In this document: positions 16,832 through 24,832 of the stretch, in pieces
Layout of the letters: the number at the start of each line of letters is the position of its first letter
Numbering within the stretch: position 1 is the first letter of the stretch
Assembly: GCF_006540305.1 (NCBI RefSeq)
Contig: NZ_BJOR01000001.1
Span: forward strand, 6,882,001-6,946,000
Length of the DNA: 64,000 bases
Reading direction: 5' to 3'
DNA from: Streptomyces sp. 6-11-2
GTDB lineage: Bacteria > Actinomycetota > Actinomycetes > Streptomycetales > Streptomycetaceae
Program-made: the position numbers and the translations under genes
The notes under the pieces: model-generated
What the model saw: the letters and a program-made list of their open reading frames with translations, nothing else
Told to the model about the DNA's origin: nothing
The model's database searches: none

Positions 16832-18208
16832 TCAGACCAGGGCCGGAAGGCCGAGGATGAGGTCGGCGGCGGTTGTCCGGCCGCCCGCGGCGCGCTGGAG
16901 GGCGCCGATGCGTTCGGCGTTCTCGTGGAAGGACGGCTCGCGCAGAACGCGGGTGAGTTTGTCCACGACGTCGTCGACGACGATGGTCTCCGGGTGGTCG
17001 AGGGTCAGGCTCACCCTGGAGTCCCGGCCGCGTACCGCCTGGTCGTAGCAGTGCGCCCACAGGGGGCGCACGACCAGCGGCTTGCCGAAGTAGAGGCCCT
17101 CGTGGAAGCCGTTGCCGCCGCCGTGGGTGAAGAACACCTTGACGCCCGGGTGGGCGAGGACGTCGAGCTGGGAGGGCACCCAGCTCTCGATACGCAGGTT
17201 GCCCGGCAGTTCATCGGACGCCGGCAGCAAGTGCTGCTGTTCGGCGGGCAGTTTCCACAGCACCTGGTGCTCGCCCGCCAGCCGGCGCGCCACCTCCACC
17301 AGGGAACCCACCTGCTCTCGGGTCAGCCGGGTGATGGTGCCGAAGCCCATGTAGACGACGGACGACTGGTCGTCGAGCCACTTGCGCACCGGATCGTCTC
17401 CGGTGGTTTCCGGCAGTGGCGGCAGCACCGCGCCGACGAGGCGCATCTTCTCCGGGATGTCGAACGGATAGTCCAGCTCCGCGACCGAGTTGCACAGCAC
17501 CAGCTCGGCCTTGTCGATCCGCGTCATCGGGTTGGGTGGTGGAAGTCCCTGCTCCTTGCGGAGACGGGCGTCCTTCGACAGCACCTTGCCCATGACCGGG
17601 TTGAAGAACATGGCCAGGGTACGGAACTTGAACAGCTCGTTGGCCACCCGCTGCGCCAGGTTCATCCGGCGCGGCAGCCCCGAGTGCGGGACGGGGAAGT
17701 CACGCGGGGTGAGCCCCTTGGCGAAGGGACTGTGCGAGGTCAGCACGTTGCTGGGCAGGAACGGCACACTCAGCACGAAGGGGATGCCCCGGGAGACCGC
17801 CAGGTCCACGGCGAAACCGCTCATGCAGTCGACGACCATGAGCGTCGGCCGGACCCTGTCGACGATCTTCTGGAGCCGGTGGAACTTCTCGGCCTGGAGG
17901 GCGGGCCTGTAGGACTGCTTGATGACGGCGCGATGGGCCCGGAAGCGGGAGCACTGCGTGACCTCCCGGTAGACGTCGTCGGGCCAGGTCACGGCCGACA
18001 GCTCGGGAATCACCTCGCCGAGGGAGGCGAACCGTACCGGTGCGCGTTCCGCCGTTCTGCGCACGTCCTCCCTGCGGTGTTCGTCGGTGGCGAACCACAG
18101 GTCCGCCACGCCCTGGCGGGAGAGTTCACCGGCCAGCACCAGCAGCGGGTTCAGCAGGCCGCTCTCCGGGAGACTGACGAACAGGATCGGCCGTCGGGCG
18201 GAATCCAT
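16832..18208 (-). CDS. GT1 glycosyltransferase, polyene mycosaminyltransferase-like
   Basis: A 458-residue GT-B glycosyltransferase. The N-terminus RRPILFVSLPESGLLNPLLV, the middle ALMV..-like VVDCMSGFAVDLAVSRGIPFV and the C-terminal donor-binding block WVPSQLDVLAHPGVKVFFTH with GGGNGFHEGLYFGKPLVVRP match the UGT fold. The overall sequence resembles the NysDI/AmphDI/FscMI group that attaches mycosamine to polyene macrolides. I chose the ATG at 18208; one at 18229 would add seven residues. It lies downstream of, and in the same direction as, the PabAB-like gene. No macrolide substrate is made by genes in this window. Confidence 0.8.
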   Translation of the reverse strand: MDSARRPILFVSLPESGLLNPLLVLAGELSRQGVADLWFATDEHRREDVRRTAERAPVRFASLGEVIPELSAVTWPDDVYREVTQCSRFRAHRAVIKQSYRPALQAEKFHRLQKIVDRVRPTLMVVDCMSGFAVDLAVSRGIPFVLSVPFLPSNVLTSHSPFAKGLTPRDFPVPHSGLPRRMNLAQRVANELFKFRTLAMFFNPVMGKVLSKDARLRKEQGLPPPNPMTRIDKAELVLCNSVAELDYPFDIPEKMRLVGAVLPPLPETTGDDPVRKWLDDQSSVVYMGFGTITRLTREQVGSLVEVARRLAGEHQVLWKLPAEQQHLLPASDELPGNLRIESWVPSQLDVLAHPGVKVFFTHGGGNGFHEGLYFGKPLVVRPLWAHCYDQAVRGRDSRVSLTLDHPETIVVDDVVDKLTRVLREPSFHENAERIGALQRAAGGRTTAADLILGLPALV

Positions 18209-18431
18209 GAAGTGCCTTGTGCCTTTCATCGGTGGCCGGCAGGACGGGGGAGCACCTCCCCGGGCGATCCGCATCGCCCGGCACTGTGATCTCACGCCGG
18301 ATGCCGGAAGATCCTTAGACCTCCTGTTGGAGCGGGTGCGCACAATCCCGGACGCGGGACGGGGGCTGCCGATGGAGCCCGTCGGATGGAGCCCGTCGCC
18401 CCACGCTCACAGAGCGGTATCCGGAGCAGGC

Positions 18432-20621
18432 CTAGAGCCGACGCCCCCGCGAGCCCTGCAGGGCGACACCCGGGGCCTGCGGCGTGCCGTGTCCCGGGAG
18501 CCGCGCGCCCAACAGGGACAGCAGTGGCTCGGCCTCGCGTGCCGTCGCCTCGAACACGGTGTCCGGGTCGCACGGCGCGGTGACGGCGCCGCCGACGCCG
18601 TACCGCAGACGCCGGCCGCTCAGCACCGCCGTGCGGGTGGCGAGGCCGAAGTCGGCCGATCCCGAGAGGGAGAAGTAACCGATCGCCCCGGTGTGGACGC
18701 CGCGCGGCCCGCTCTCCAGCCGGTCCAGGGTCCGCATCGTCCGCGGCTTCGGAGCGCCGGTCACGGAGCCGCCCGGGAAGGCCGAACGCAACGCCGCCAC
18801 GGCTGTGGTGCCTTGGCGCAGCCGCGCTCCGACCGTGGTCACCAGCCGGTGCCCGGCGGGACACGTCATCACGTCGAACAGCGGATCGGCCGTGACGGCG
18901 GCGGCCTCGGCGCGGGAACCCAGATCGTGCCGCGCCAGGTCGACGAGGGTCAGATGGGCGGCCCGCTCCCGTTCACTGGTGGCGAGGTCCGCGATCAGCA
19001 GGGCGTCCTCCTCCCGCATGCTCCCGCGGGGGCGGGAGCCCTCGGTGACCGTCGTTTCCACCCACCCCTGCCGGTCGACGCGCAGGAAACGCCCGGAGGC
19101 GGAGCTGAGCACGGACAGCGCGCCGAATCCCAGGAACGCCCCGAACGGCGCCGGGGCGAGCCGCCGCAGGGTGCGGTACGCCTGCCAGGGGTCGAGGTCC
19201 GTCCTGGTCTCGATCATGTTGGCGAGATACAGCCCATGGGTGTGGCCGGCGGTCAACTCGTCCTGGCAGGCGTCGACGAGCTTGAGGTACCGCTCGCGCT
19301 CATGACGCAGCCGCAGCCGGGCCGGCCGCGCCGGTGACGGGATGCGGGCGGCCGGAACGGGCAGCGGCGGCACCGTGACGAGCCGTGCCGAGACGGCGGT
19401 GAGCCAGGACCGGGCCGGACCCTCGTCCCCCTCCTCGGCCAGGGCGAGCAGATACGCGGTGCCCGTGCCGTGGTCCAGGACGACGGCACGGTCGGCGAAG
19501 ACCATGACGGCGTCCGCAGCCGGTGACCGGTGCGCCCTCGCGCCGCCGCACTCGGCCTTCAACTCGTAGCCCAGACAGCCGACCCAGCCGAGCGCGAAGT
19601 CGAACGGCAGCTCCGGGACCTCCACCGTCAGGGACCGCAGGTCCTCGTCGAGCCAGCGCAGGAACGGACTGCGGACCAGCTCGGCGGGCCCCGTCCCCCG
19701 GACGGACACGCTGCCCCGGACCACGTGCGCGGTGGCGACCCGGGCGAGCGGCCCGTCCGCGTTGCCGAGGACGCACACCCCGCCCGGATCGCCGTCCGCC
19801 CGGCCGCTGTCCAGCCAGAAGGGATGGTCACCGGGGCGGAACAGGCGGTCGAAGACCGTCTCCGCATCCCAGCCTGTCTCCAGCTGTTCGGCCAGCACCC
19901 GCAGCCGGCGGCGCGGGTGCTGCGTACGGTCACCGGCGCCCGGCAGCCGCTTCGGCGCCTTCTCCGTACCGGTGGCGGTGACCGCCGGTGCCTGCCGTGG
20001 CGGGGCACCGGCGAACAGGGGTGGGCCGGGGCGGGATCTCCGGTGCTCCTCCGTCAGTTCGCGGAAGCTGACGAGCAGTTGACGGCCCGTGTCCGTGCCG
20101 GCGGACTCGGGGTGGAACTGCACTCCCCACAGCGGCAGACTCCGGTGGCGCAGCGCCATGACCACGCCGTCGTCCGTCGCCCAGGCGGTGGGCTCCAGGG
20201 CGGGGGAGAGACCGGTGACCGCGAGCGCGTGGTACCGGACGGCCTCGAGCGGGTTGGGCAGTTGCCGAAGGAGCCCGCTACCGGTGTGCCGCACGGGCGA
20301 GACGCGTCCGTGGCACGGCCAGGGCGCACGGCCCACAGTGCCGCCGTGCACCAGCGCGATCATCTGGTGGCCGAGACCCACGCCGAGCACGGGCAGCCGG
20401 TCCTGACGGCAGACCTCGGCACCGATCGCCGTGACGGCGCGGTCGTGCGGGGTGCCCGGCCCTGGGCAGAGCACCACGTTGTCGAAGCCCCGCAGCAGGC
20501 CCGGGCGCCAGGAGGGGTCGTCGTGGCGGACGACCTCGGGCTCCCGGTTGTTCACCTCGGCGAGGCGATGGAACAGGTTGTGGGTGAAGGATTCGTCGTT
20601 GTCGACGAGCAGAGTGCGCAT
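18432..20621 (-). CDS. pabAB: Fused PabA-PabB-like aminodeoxychorismate synthase with degenerate active sites
   Basis: A 729-residue fusion. Residues 1-200 are a class I glutamine amidotransferase: LLVDNDESFTHNLFHRLAEV, CPGPGTPHD, GVGLGHQ and WGVQFHPES. The nucleophile cysteine expected in GVCLGHQ is Gly82 (codon 20376-20378), while the His and Glu of the triad remain. The rest is a chorismate-binding domain with FPGGSVTGAPKPRTM, GVHTGAIGYFSLSG and YGVGGAV. Expected PIKGT reads VTEGS, and the usual AENLMIVDLLRNDL region reads AAHLTLVDLARHDL. Normally such proteins make 4-amino-4-deoxychorismate for p-aminobenzoate, the starter of aromatic heptaene polyenes. This copy may use ammonia, have changed function, or be decaying. 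Confidence 0.85.
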   Translation of the reverse strand: MRTLLVDNDESFTHNLFHRLAEVNNREPEVVRHDDPSWRPGLLRGFDNVVLCPGPGTPHDRAVTAIGAEVCRQDRLPVLGVGLGHQMIALVHGGTVGRAPWPCHGRVSPVRHTGSGLLRQLPNPLEAVRYHALAVTGLSPALEPTAWATDDGVVMALRHRSLPLWGVQFHPESAGTDTGRQLLVSFRELTEEHRRSRPGPPLFAGAPPRQAPAVTATGTEKAPKRLPGAGDRTQHPRRRLRVLAEQLETGWDAETVFDRLFRPGDHPFWLDSGRADGDPGGVCVLGNADGPLARVATAHVVRGSVSVRGTGPAELVRSPFLRWLDEDLRSLTVEVPELPFDFALGWVGCLGYELKAECGGARAHRSPAADAVMVFADRAVVLDHGTGTAYLLALAEEGDEGPARSWLTAVSARLVTVPPLPVPAARIPSPARPARLRLRHERERYLKLVDACQDELTAGHTHGLYLANMIETRTDLDPWQAYRTLRRLAPAPFGAFLGFGALSVLSSASGRFLRVDRQGWVETTVTEGSRPRGSMREEDALLIADLATSERERAAHLTLVDLARHDLGSRAEAAAVTADPLFDVMTCPAGHRLVTTVGARLRQGTTAVAALRSAFPGGSVTGAPKPRTMRTLDRLESGPRGVHTGAIGYFSLSGSADFGLATRTAVLSGRRLRYGVGGAVTAPCDPDTVFEATAREAEPLLSLLGARLPGHGTPQAPGVALQGSRGRRL

Positions 20622-21064
20622 CGCGGGTCCTCGCTCCGCGGACGCGGGGACCGGAACCAGGGCGTCGGAGGAGGAGCGTCGTCAGCCGGAACCGGGGCAT
20701 GCGTCGGTCCCCGTGCTGCGGATTGGGTGGCTCGGTTTCCGAAAGGCGGGAGAAGTGTGTTGATTTCGGCCAAGTGTATTTCGGTCATGAAGCGGGCATC
20801 GCGCGCCGGATCCCTATTCTCGACGTCACGACAAGGCGCTTCCTCTGTCTGAAGAGGAACCGAATTAGCACATTGCCGGATTTCGCCCGAGGCTATTTGC
20901 TGGCGGGAACGCGCGGGTTCGGCCGGGTTTGCGCTTCCCGGACGTGGATGTGTGCGGAAGGGTGAGTGCGGTGGGGGTGGGTCGACCGTTCCGTGGTTCT
21001 CGTCGGACTCCCGCTCCTTCCGGTCGGGGTACGCATCACCTTCCTAAGTGATCTCATGCGCGAC

Positions 21065-21080
21065 ACCGGAAATTCCCTAG
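21065..21080. promoter_or_regulatory. PimM/FscRI-type regulator box
   Basis: Read on the minus strand the 16 bases are CTAGGGAATTTCCGGT. The binding consensus published for the PAS-LuxR regulator PimM is, as I remember it, CTVGGGAWWTCCCBAG; 13 of 16 positions agree. A PimM-type regulator is encoded at 30977-31702. The box is about 440 bases from the PabAB start and 390 from the MarR start. Confidence 0.5.
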
Positions 21081-21437
21081 TGTCGAACGCATGGGCGGTG
21101 GGCGGCCAGGTGGCGGGCCCTGATTGCCGATGTCCGTGGGCGGTGGGGCCGCGTGGCGTCGCGTGGTCCGGGGCGACCGGCGGGAGGTGTGGATGGCGCG
21201 TCCGGGGGTTGGGTGGACTCCGGCTTGCCCGCTTGGGTGCCGCGCCGGTCCGATTGCCGCCCGAAGTCCGTGCGTACCGCGTGACGACCAGTCGCCGATC
21301 GCGCACATATTCGTTCGCCATCGCAAAGTTGGGTGCCGAGCGCATGGTTTCGAGTCGCACGAACGCAGCCCTCGGAGCGCAATCGTATTCGGCCGGCCAG
21401 TCGCACGTTGAACCACATGCCTCTGACTCGACAATAG

Positions 21438-21466
21438 CTGACTGGACAAGTGTTCTGGCTTAGAAT
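21438..21466 (+). promoter_or_regulatory. Promoter of MarR-LAL operon, probably leaderless
   Basis: CTGACT (21438-21443) and TAGAAT (21461-21466) are separated by 17 bases. Transcription would start about seven bases after the -10, at or beside the GTG start codon at 21473, so the mRNA would be leaderless. No ribosome-binding site precedes that GTG, which agrees. Confidence 0.5.
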
Positions 21467-21472
21467 CCCCAT

Positions 21473-21919
21473 GTGCCTTCCTCGAACCCGATCGACCACC
21501 CCCTCATCACGACGTTCGGCCGCCTGGTGGAGACCCACAGTCACCTCGAGCGGCGCCTGGGCACGGCCATGCAGTCGGAAGTCGGCCTGCCGCACGTCTG
21601 GTTCGAGGTCCTGATCCGGCTCGCCCGCACGGAGGAAGGGCAGTTGACCATGAGTGCGCTGGCCGACCAGATCGCCCTGACCACCAGCGGGGTCACCAGG
21701 CTGATCGACCGGATACAGGCGGCCGGCTACGTCGAACGCTGCCCCTGCGTCAGGGACCGGAGGATCGCCTACGCCGCCATCACCGACGCCGGGCACGACG
21801 TCCTCCACCGGGCCGCGGTCGGACACGTACGCAATCTGCGGGACACCTTCGCCCAGTTCAGCGAGGACGACCTGGCCACCCTGGACAACCTGCTCGACCG
21901 CCTCCGGAGTACGACGTGA
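21473..21919 (+). CDS. MarR-family regulator heading the LAL operon
   Basis: A 148-residue winged-helix regulator: MSALADQIALTTSGVTRLIDRI is the DNA-reading region, and the wing contains RCPCVRDRRIAYAAITDAGHDVL. The CPC pair might sense oxidation, but this is a guess. The GTG start has no ribosome-binding site and sits about seven bases from the predicted -10. The gene ends in a GTGA overlap with the first LAL regulator, so it is cotranscribed with it. A MarR gene is not a usual member of the known polyene regulatory sets. Confidence 0.85.
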   Translation: MPSSNPIDHPLITTFGRLVETHSHLERRLGTAMQSEVGLPHVWFEVLIRLARTEEGQLTMSALADQIALTTSGVTRLIDRIQAAGYVERCPCVRDRRIAYAAITDAGHDVLHRAAVGHVRNLRDTFAQFSEDDLATLDNLLDRLRSTT

Positions 21920-24762
21920 TACACGGCCGCGACAACGAGTCGACCGCACTCGGCGCCCGGGCGGCCGCCGCATGCCGTGGTGAGACGGGGTGCGTGGTGC
22001 TGACCGCACCGCCCGGCTACGGCAAGAGCGTGCTCCTCGACGCTCTGCTGCGCGCTCCCGCGTGCCGGGACATGGCGGTGCTGCGGGCGCACTGCGGCGA
22101 GGCGGCCGGAGGCGCCGGCGCCTACGCGGGGCTGAGGGCGCTGTTCGCGCCGGCGGGCGCGCCGGCTCCGGACCGCCCGGAGCCGGAGCCGGGCGAGGAC
22201 AGCCCGGCCGTGTTCCTGCCCGGCCCCGGGGATGCCCAGCGGTTCACCCTCACCTCCGCCTACCCGGTGTTCCGCCGGCTCCTCGGGCACGTGCTGCGGC
22301 TCACGGCGGACCGGCCGCTGCTGCTCGTACTCGACGACGCCCACCACTGCGACGAACACTCCCTGCGCTGGCTGGAGTTCCTGCTGCGGCGGGCGGCCGG
22401 GCAGCCGCTGCTGGTGGTCCTCGCCCGGAGCTCCGGCACCGACCCGCGCGCTCCCCGGGCCTGGGCGGACCTCCTCGCCCACCCCCCGGTGTCCGTGCTG
22501 CCCCTCGGGCCCCTCGGCACCGACGCCGTCGGCGGCCTCGCCGAAGAGGTCTTCGGCACGCCGGCGCACCCCCGGCTCGCCGAGCGCGTCGCCGAGGTCA
22601 CCGGCGGCAACCCGCGCACCGCCGTCCGGCTGCTGCGCGAGCTGAGAAGACGCGGTGCGGCTCCGGACAAGGCCGGAGCGCAACAGGCGTGGGAACTCGG
22701 CGGCGGCATGGCCGCACGGTCGGTGCGGCGTGTGGTCGACCGCGAGTCCGCCACGGTCCGCAGTGTCGCCACGGCGATCGCGCTGCTCGGGAGCACACAG
22801 TTCCCGGAGGGCGTCGCGGTGCTGGCGGAGGTGGACCGCGCGCAGGCCGAGGAGGCGATCGCCGTGCTGCGCCACGCGGGAGCCCTCACTCCCGACGGCA
22901 CCGCTCTGGTGCACGAAGCCGTACGTTCCGCGCTGCTCGAGCCGCTCGGCACCGCGCGGGCGGCCAACCTGCACGCCCGCGCCGCGCTGCTGCTCAGCGA
23001 CGCAGGCCGGCCCGTCGAAGAGGTGGCCCGGCATCTGATGCGGATGCCTCGCGCCCGGGAACCCTGGATGACCGCGGTCCTGCGGGACGCCGCCGCCCGG
23101 GCCGAGCAACGCGGCGCCCTGGCCGAGGCCGCCGGCTGTCTGCGCCGGGTGCTGGAGGCCGAGCCCGACGACGTCGAGGCACGGCTGCGGCTGGCGCTCG
23201 CCGTGGCACCCGACGACCCCCTGAGCGCCGTTCCGCTGTTCCGCGCGGCGCTCGCCGGCACGGCCGACACGCGCGGGCGGGCCGCCATCGCGGTCCAGTA
23301 CGCCATGGCATGCCTGTCCGTACCGCTCCCGGCCGCCTGCCGGGCGGAGATCCTGGGAGCACTGGAGACCGCCTGGGACGCCCTGGCGTCCGGCCCCGAG
23401 CGTGCCCCGCAACTGCGCGACCAGGTGGCGACCGTGCTGCTGCTCATGGGACGGCGCGGGACCGGTGTGGCGGCGCGGGAGCACCGCGGCACGGTGACGG
23501 CGTCGTACCGGCTGCGCACCGACCGGCACGAGACGGAGGCGCTCGCCGCCCTGCGTACCGCGCTGGCCGGCCACTCCCGGGAGGCGGCCGTGAAAGGCGC
23601 CCGGCGCGCGCTGGCCACGCCCTCCCTCCAGCCGCCGCCGTGGCTGCTGTTCACCGCCGCCGCCACACTCGGCCTCGCGGACGAGACAACGGAGGCGCAC
23701 ACCGCGCTGGACACCATGCTGCGGCGCGAGGGCGACGAACCGACGGCCTGGGTGCGGGTGCTCGCCGGGTCCCTGAGGTCCCACCTGCTGCACCGTGACG
23801 GTGCCGTCCTCGACGCCGCCGCGGAGGCCCGTTCGACGATCGCCGCGGCGGGCCGCACCAACTGCGAGGCACGGCTGGTCACGGCACGAGCGGTGCTCGC
23901 GTCGGTGCTCGTCGACCGCGGCGAGCCGCAGCAGGCCGAGCGGCTGCTCGACCGGATCGGCCGCTCCGAGCCGAGCGGTTCGGCCCTCGCCTACCTGCTG
24001 TATCTGCACACCCGCGCCCGCACCCGCTGGGCGACCGGCAGCCCCCGGCAGGCGCTGCGGCTGCTGCGCGAGTGCGGCGCGGTGCAGGAGACCGCCGGTG
24101 TGCTGAGCCCGGTGCTCACCTCCTGGTGGGTGGACACCTGCCTGATCCTCGCGGCCATCCGGCCGGCGGAGGGCAGGGAACTGGCCGAACAAGGAGCCGA
24201 ACGCGCGCGGCGCTGGGGAACGCCGCGCGCCCTCGGGCTCGCCGCGCTCGCGTCGGGCGTCCTCACTCCGGGCCGGGCCGGGCTCGACCTGCTCGCCGAG
24301 TCGGCCCACCAGCTGTCCCGGTCGCCCGCGGTCTCCGCGTACGCCCGTGCCGAATACGCGCTGGGCCGGGCTCTCCTGCTGCACGGCGACGAGGCCGGTG
24401 CCCGGGAGCGGCTGCGCAAGGCGGCCGGCATCGCGGGTGGCTGCGGGGCGCTCGCGCTGGCGGAGTCGGCCCGCAGCCTGCTGGTCTCCGCCGGCGGGCG
24501 CATGGGCCATGCCGCCGGCGTGCCGACCGGGGGTCTGCTCACCACCACGGAGCTGAAGGTGGCGGGACTGGCGGTGTCCGGGGCCAGCAACCGCCAGATC
24601 GCACAACGGCTGTTCGTCACGGTGCGCACCGTCGAGTCACATCTGACCAATGTCTACCGGAAGCTCGGGGTGCGCCGACGGGACCAGCTCACGGACGCCC
24701 TGCGCGCCGTGCACGGCCGCTCGTGGCCTGTGCCGGGCTGGTCGGTGCTGGAAGGGGCGTGA
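21916..24762 (+). CDS. LAL-type LuxR regulator 1 (948 aa)
   Basis: Large ATP-binding LuxR-family activator. N-terminal Walker A APPGYGKS (residues 31-38) and Walker B LLLVLDDAHHCDE mark the AAA/STAND ATPase; the long middle is helical TPR-like sequence. The C-terminus carries a GerE helix-turn-helix: LTTTELKVAGLAVSGASNRQ, then VRTVESHLTNVYRKLGVRRR. Start GTG overlaps the MarR stop. Of the three LAL proteins here it is the only one with an intact Walker lysine. LAL triplets of this type regulate polyene macrolide clusters. Confidence 0.9.
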   Translation: MIHGRDNESTALGARAAAACRGETGCVVLTAPPGYGKSVLLDALLRAPACRDMAVLRAHCGEAAGGAGAYAGLRALFAPAGAPAPDRPEPEPGEDSPAVFLPGPGDAQRFTLTSAYPVFRRLLGHVLRLTADRPLLLVLDDAHHCDEHSLRWLEFLLRRAAGQPLLVVLARSSGTDPRAPRAWADLLAHPPVSVLPLGPLGTDAVGGLAEEVFGTPAHPRLAERVAEVTGGNPRTAVRLLRELRRRGAAPDKAGAQQAWELGGGMAARSVRRVVDRESATVRSVATAIALLGSTQFPEGVAVLAEVDRAQAEEAIAVLRHAGALTPDGTALVHEAVRSALLEPLGTARAANLHARAALLLSDAGRPVEEVARHLMRMPRAREPWMTAVLRDAAARAEQRGALAEAAGCLRRVLEAEPDDVEARLRLALAVAPDDPLSAVPLFRAALAGTADTRGRAAIAVQYAMACLSVPLPAACRAEILGALETAWDALASGPERAPQLRDQVATVLLLMGRRGTGVAAREHRGTVTASYRLRTDRHETEALAALRTALAGHSREAAVKGARRALATPSLQPPPWLLFTAAATLGLADETTEAHTALDTMLRREGDEPTAWVRVLAGSLRSHLLHRDGAVLDAAAEARSTIAAAGRTNCEARLVTARAVLASVLVDRGEPQQAERLLDRIGRSEPSGSALAYLLYLHTRARTRWATGSPRQALRLLRECGAVQETAGVLSPVLTSWWVDTCLILAAIRPAEGRELAEQGAERARRWGTPRALGLAALASGVLTPGRAGLDLLAESAHQLSRSPAVSAYARAEYALGRALLLHGDEAGARERLRKAAGIAGGCGALALAESARSLLVSAGGRMGHAAGVPTGGLLTTTELKVAGLAVSGASNRQIAQRLFVTVRTVESHLTNVYRKLGVRRRDQLTDALRAVHGRSWPVPGWSVLEGA

Positions 24763-24832
24763 GGGTCCGACCTGTCGGGGACTCACACGCCGCACAACAC
24801 GAACGGGGGCAGGAAGACAGGGTGAGTGACGG

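Larger units (their letters stand above)
20622..21472. other. Divergent intergenic region of the polyene-type locus
   Basis: About 850 bases between the PabAB-like gene (leftward) and the MarR-LAL operon (rightward). No gene is recognised. GC content falls in parts (around 20750-20900 and 21300-21470), as expected for promoters. It holds a PimM-type box and a promoter just before the MarR gene. Confidence 0.55.

Noticed and set aside
16832..20621. Folate biosynthesis as the role of PabAB
   Set aside because: Loss of the glutaminase cysteine and chorismate motifs and the polyene-type neighbours make a housekeeping role unlikely, though it cannot be excluded.
21769..24606. 945-codon minus-strand frame across LAL 1
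   Set aside because: Composition-driven antisense frame; the plus-strand product has Walker and LuxR motifs.
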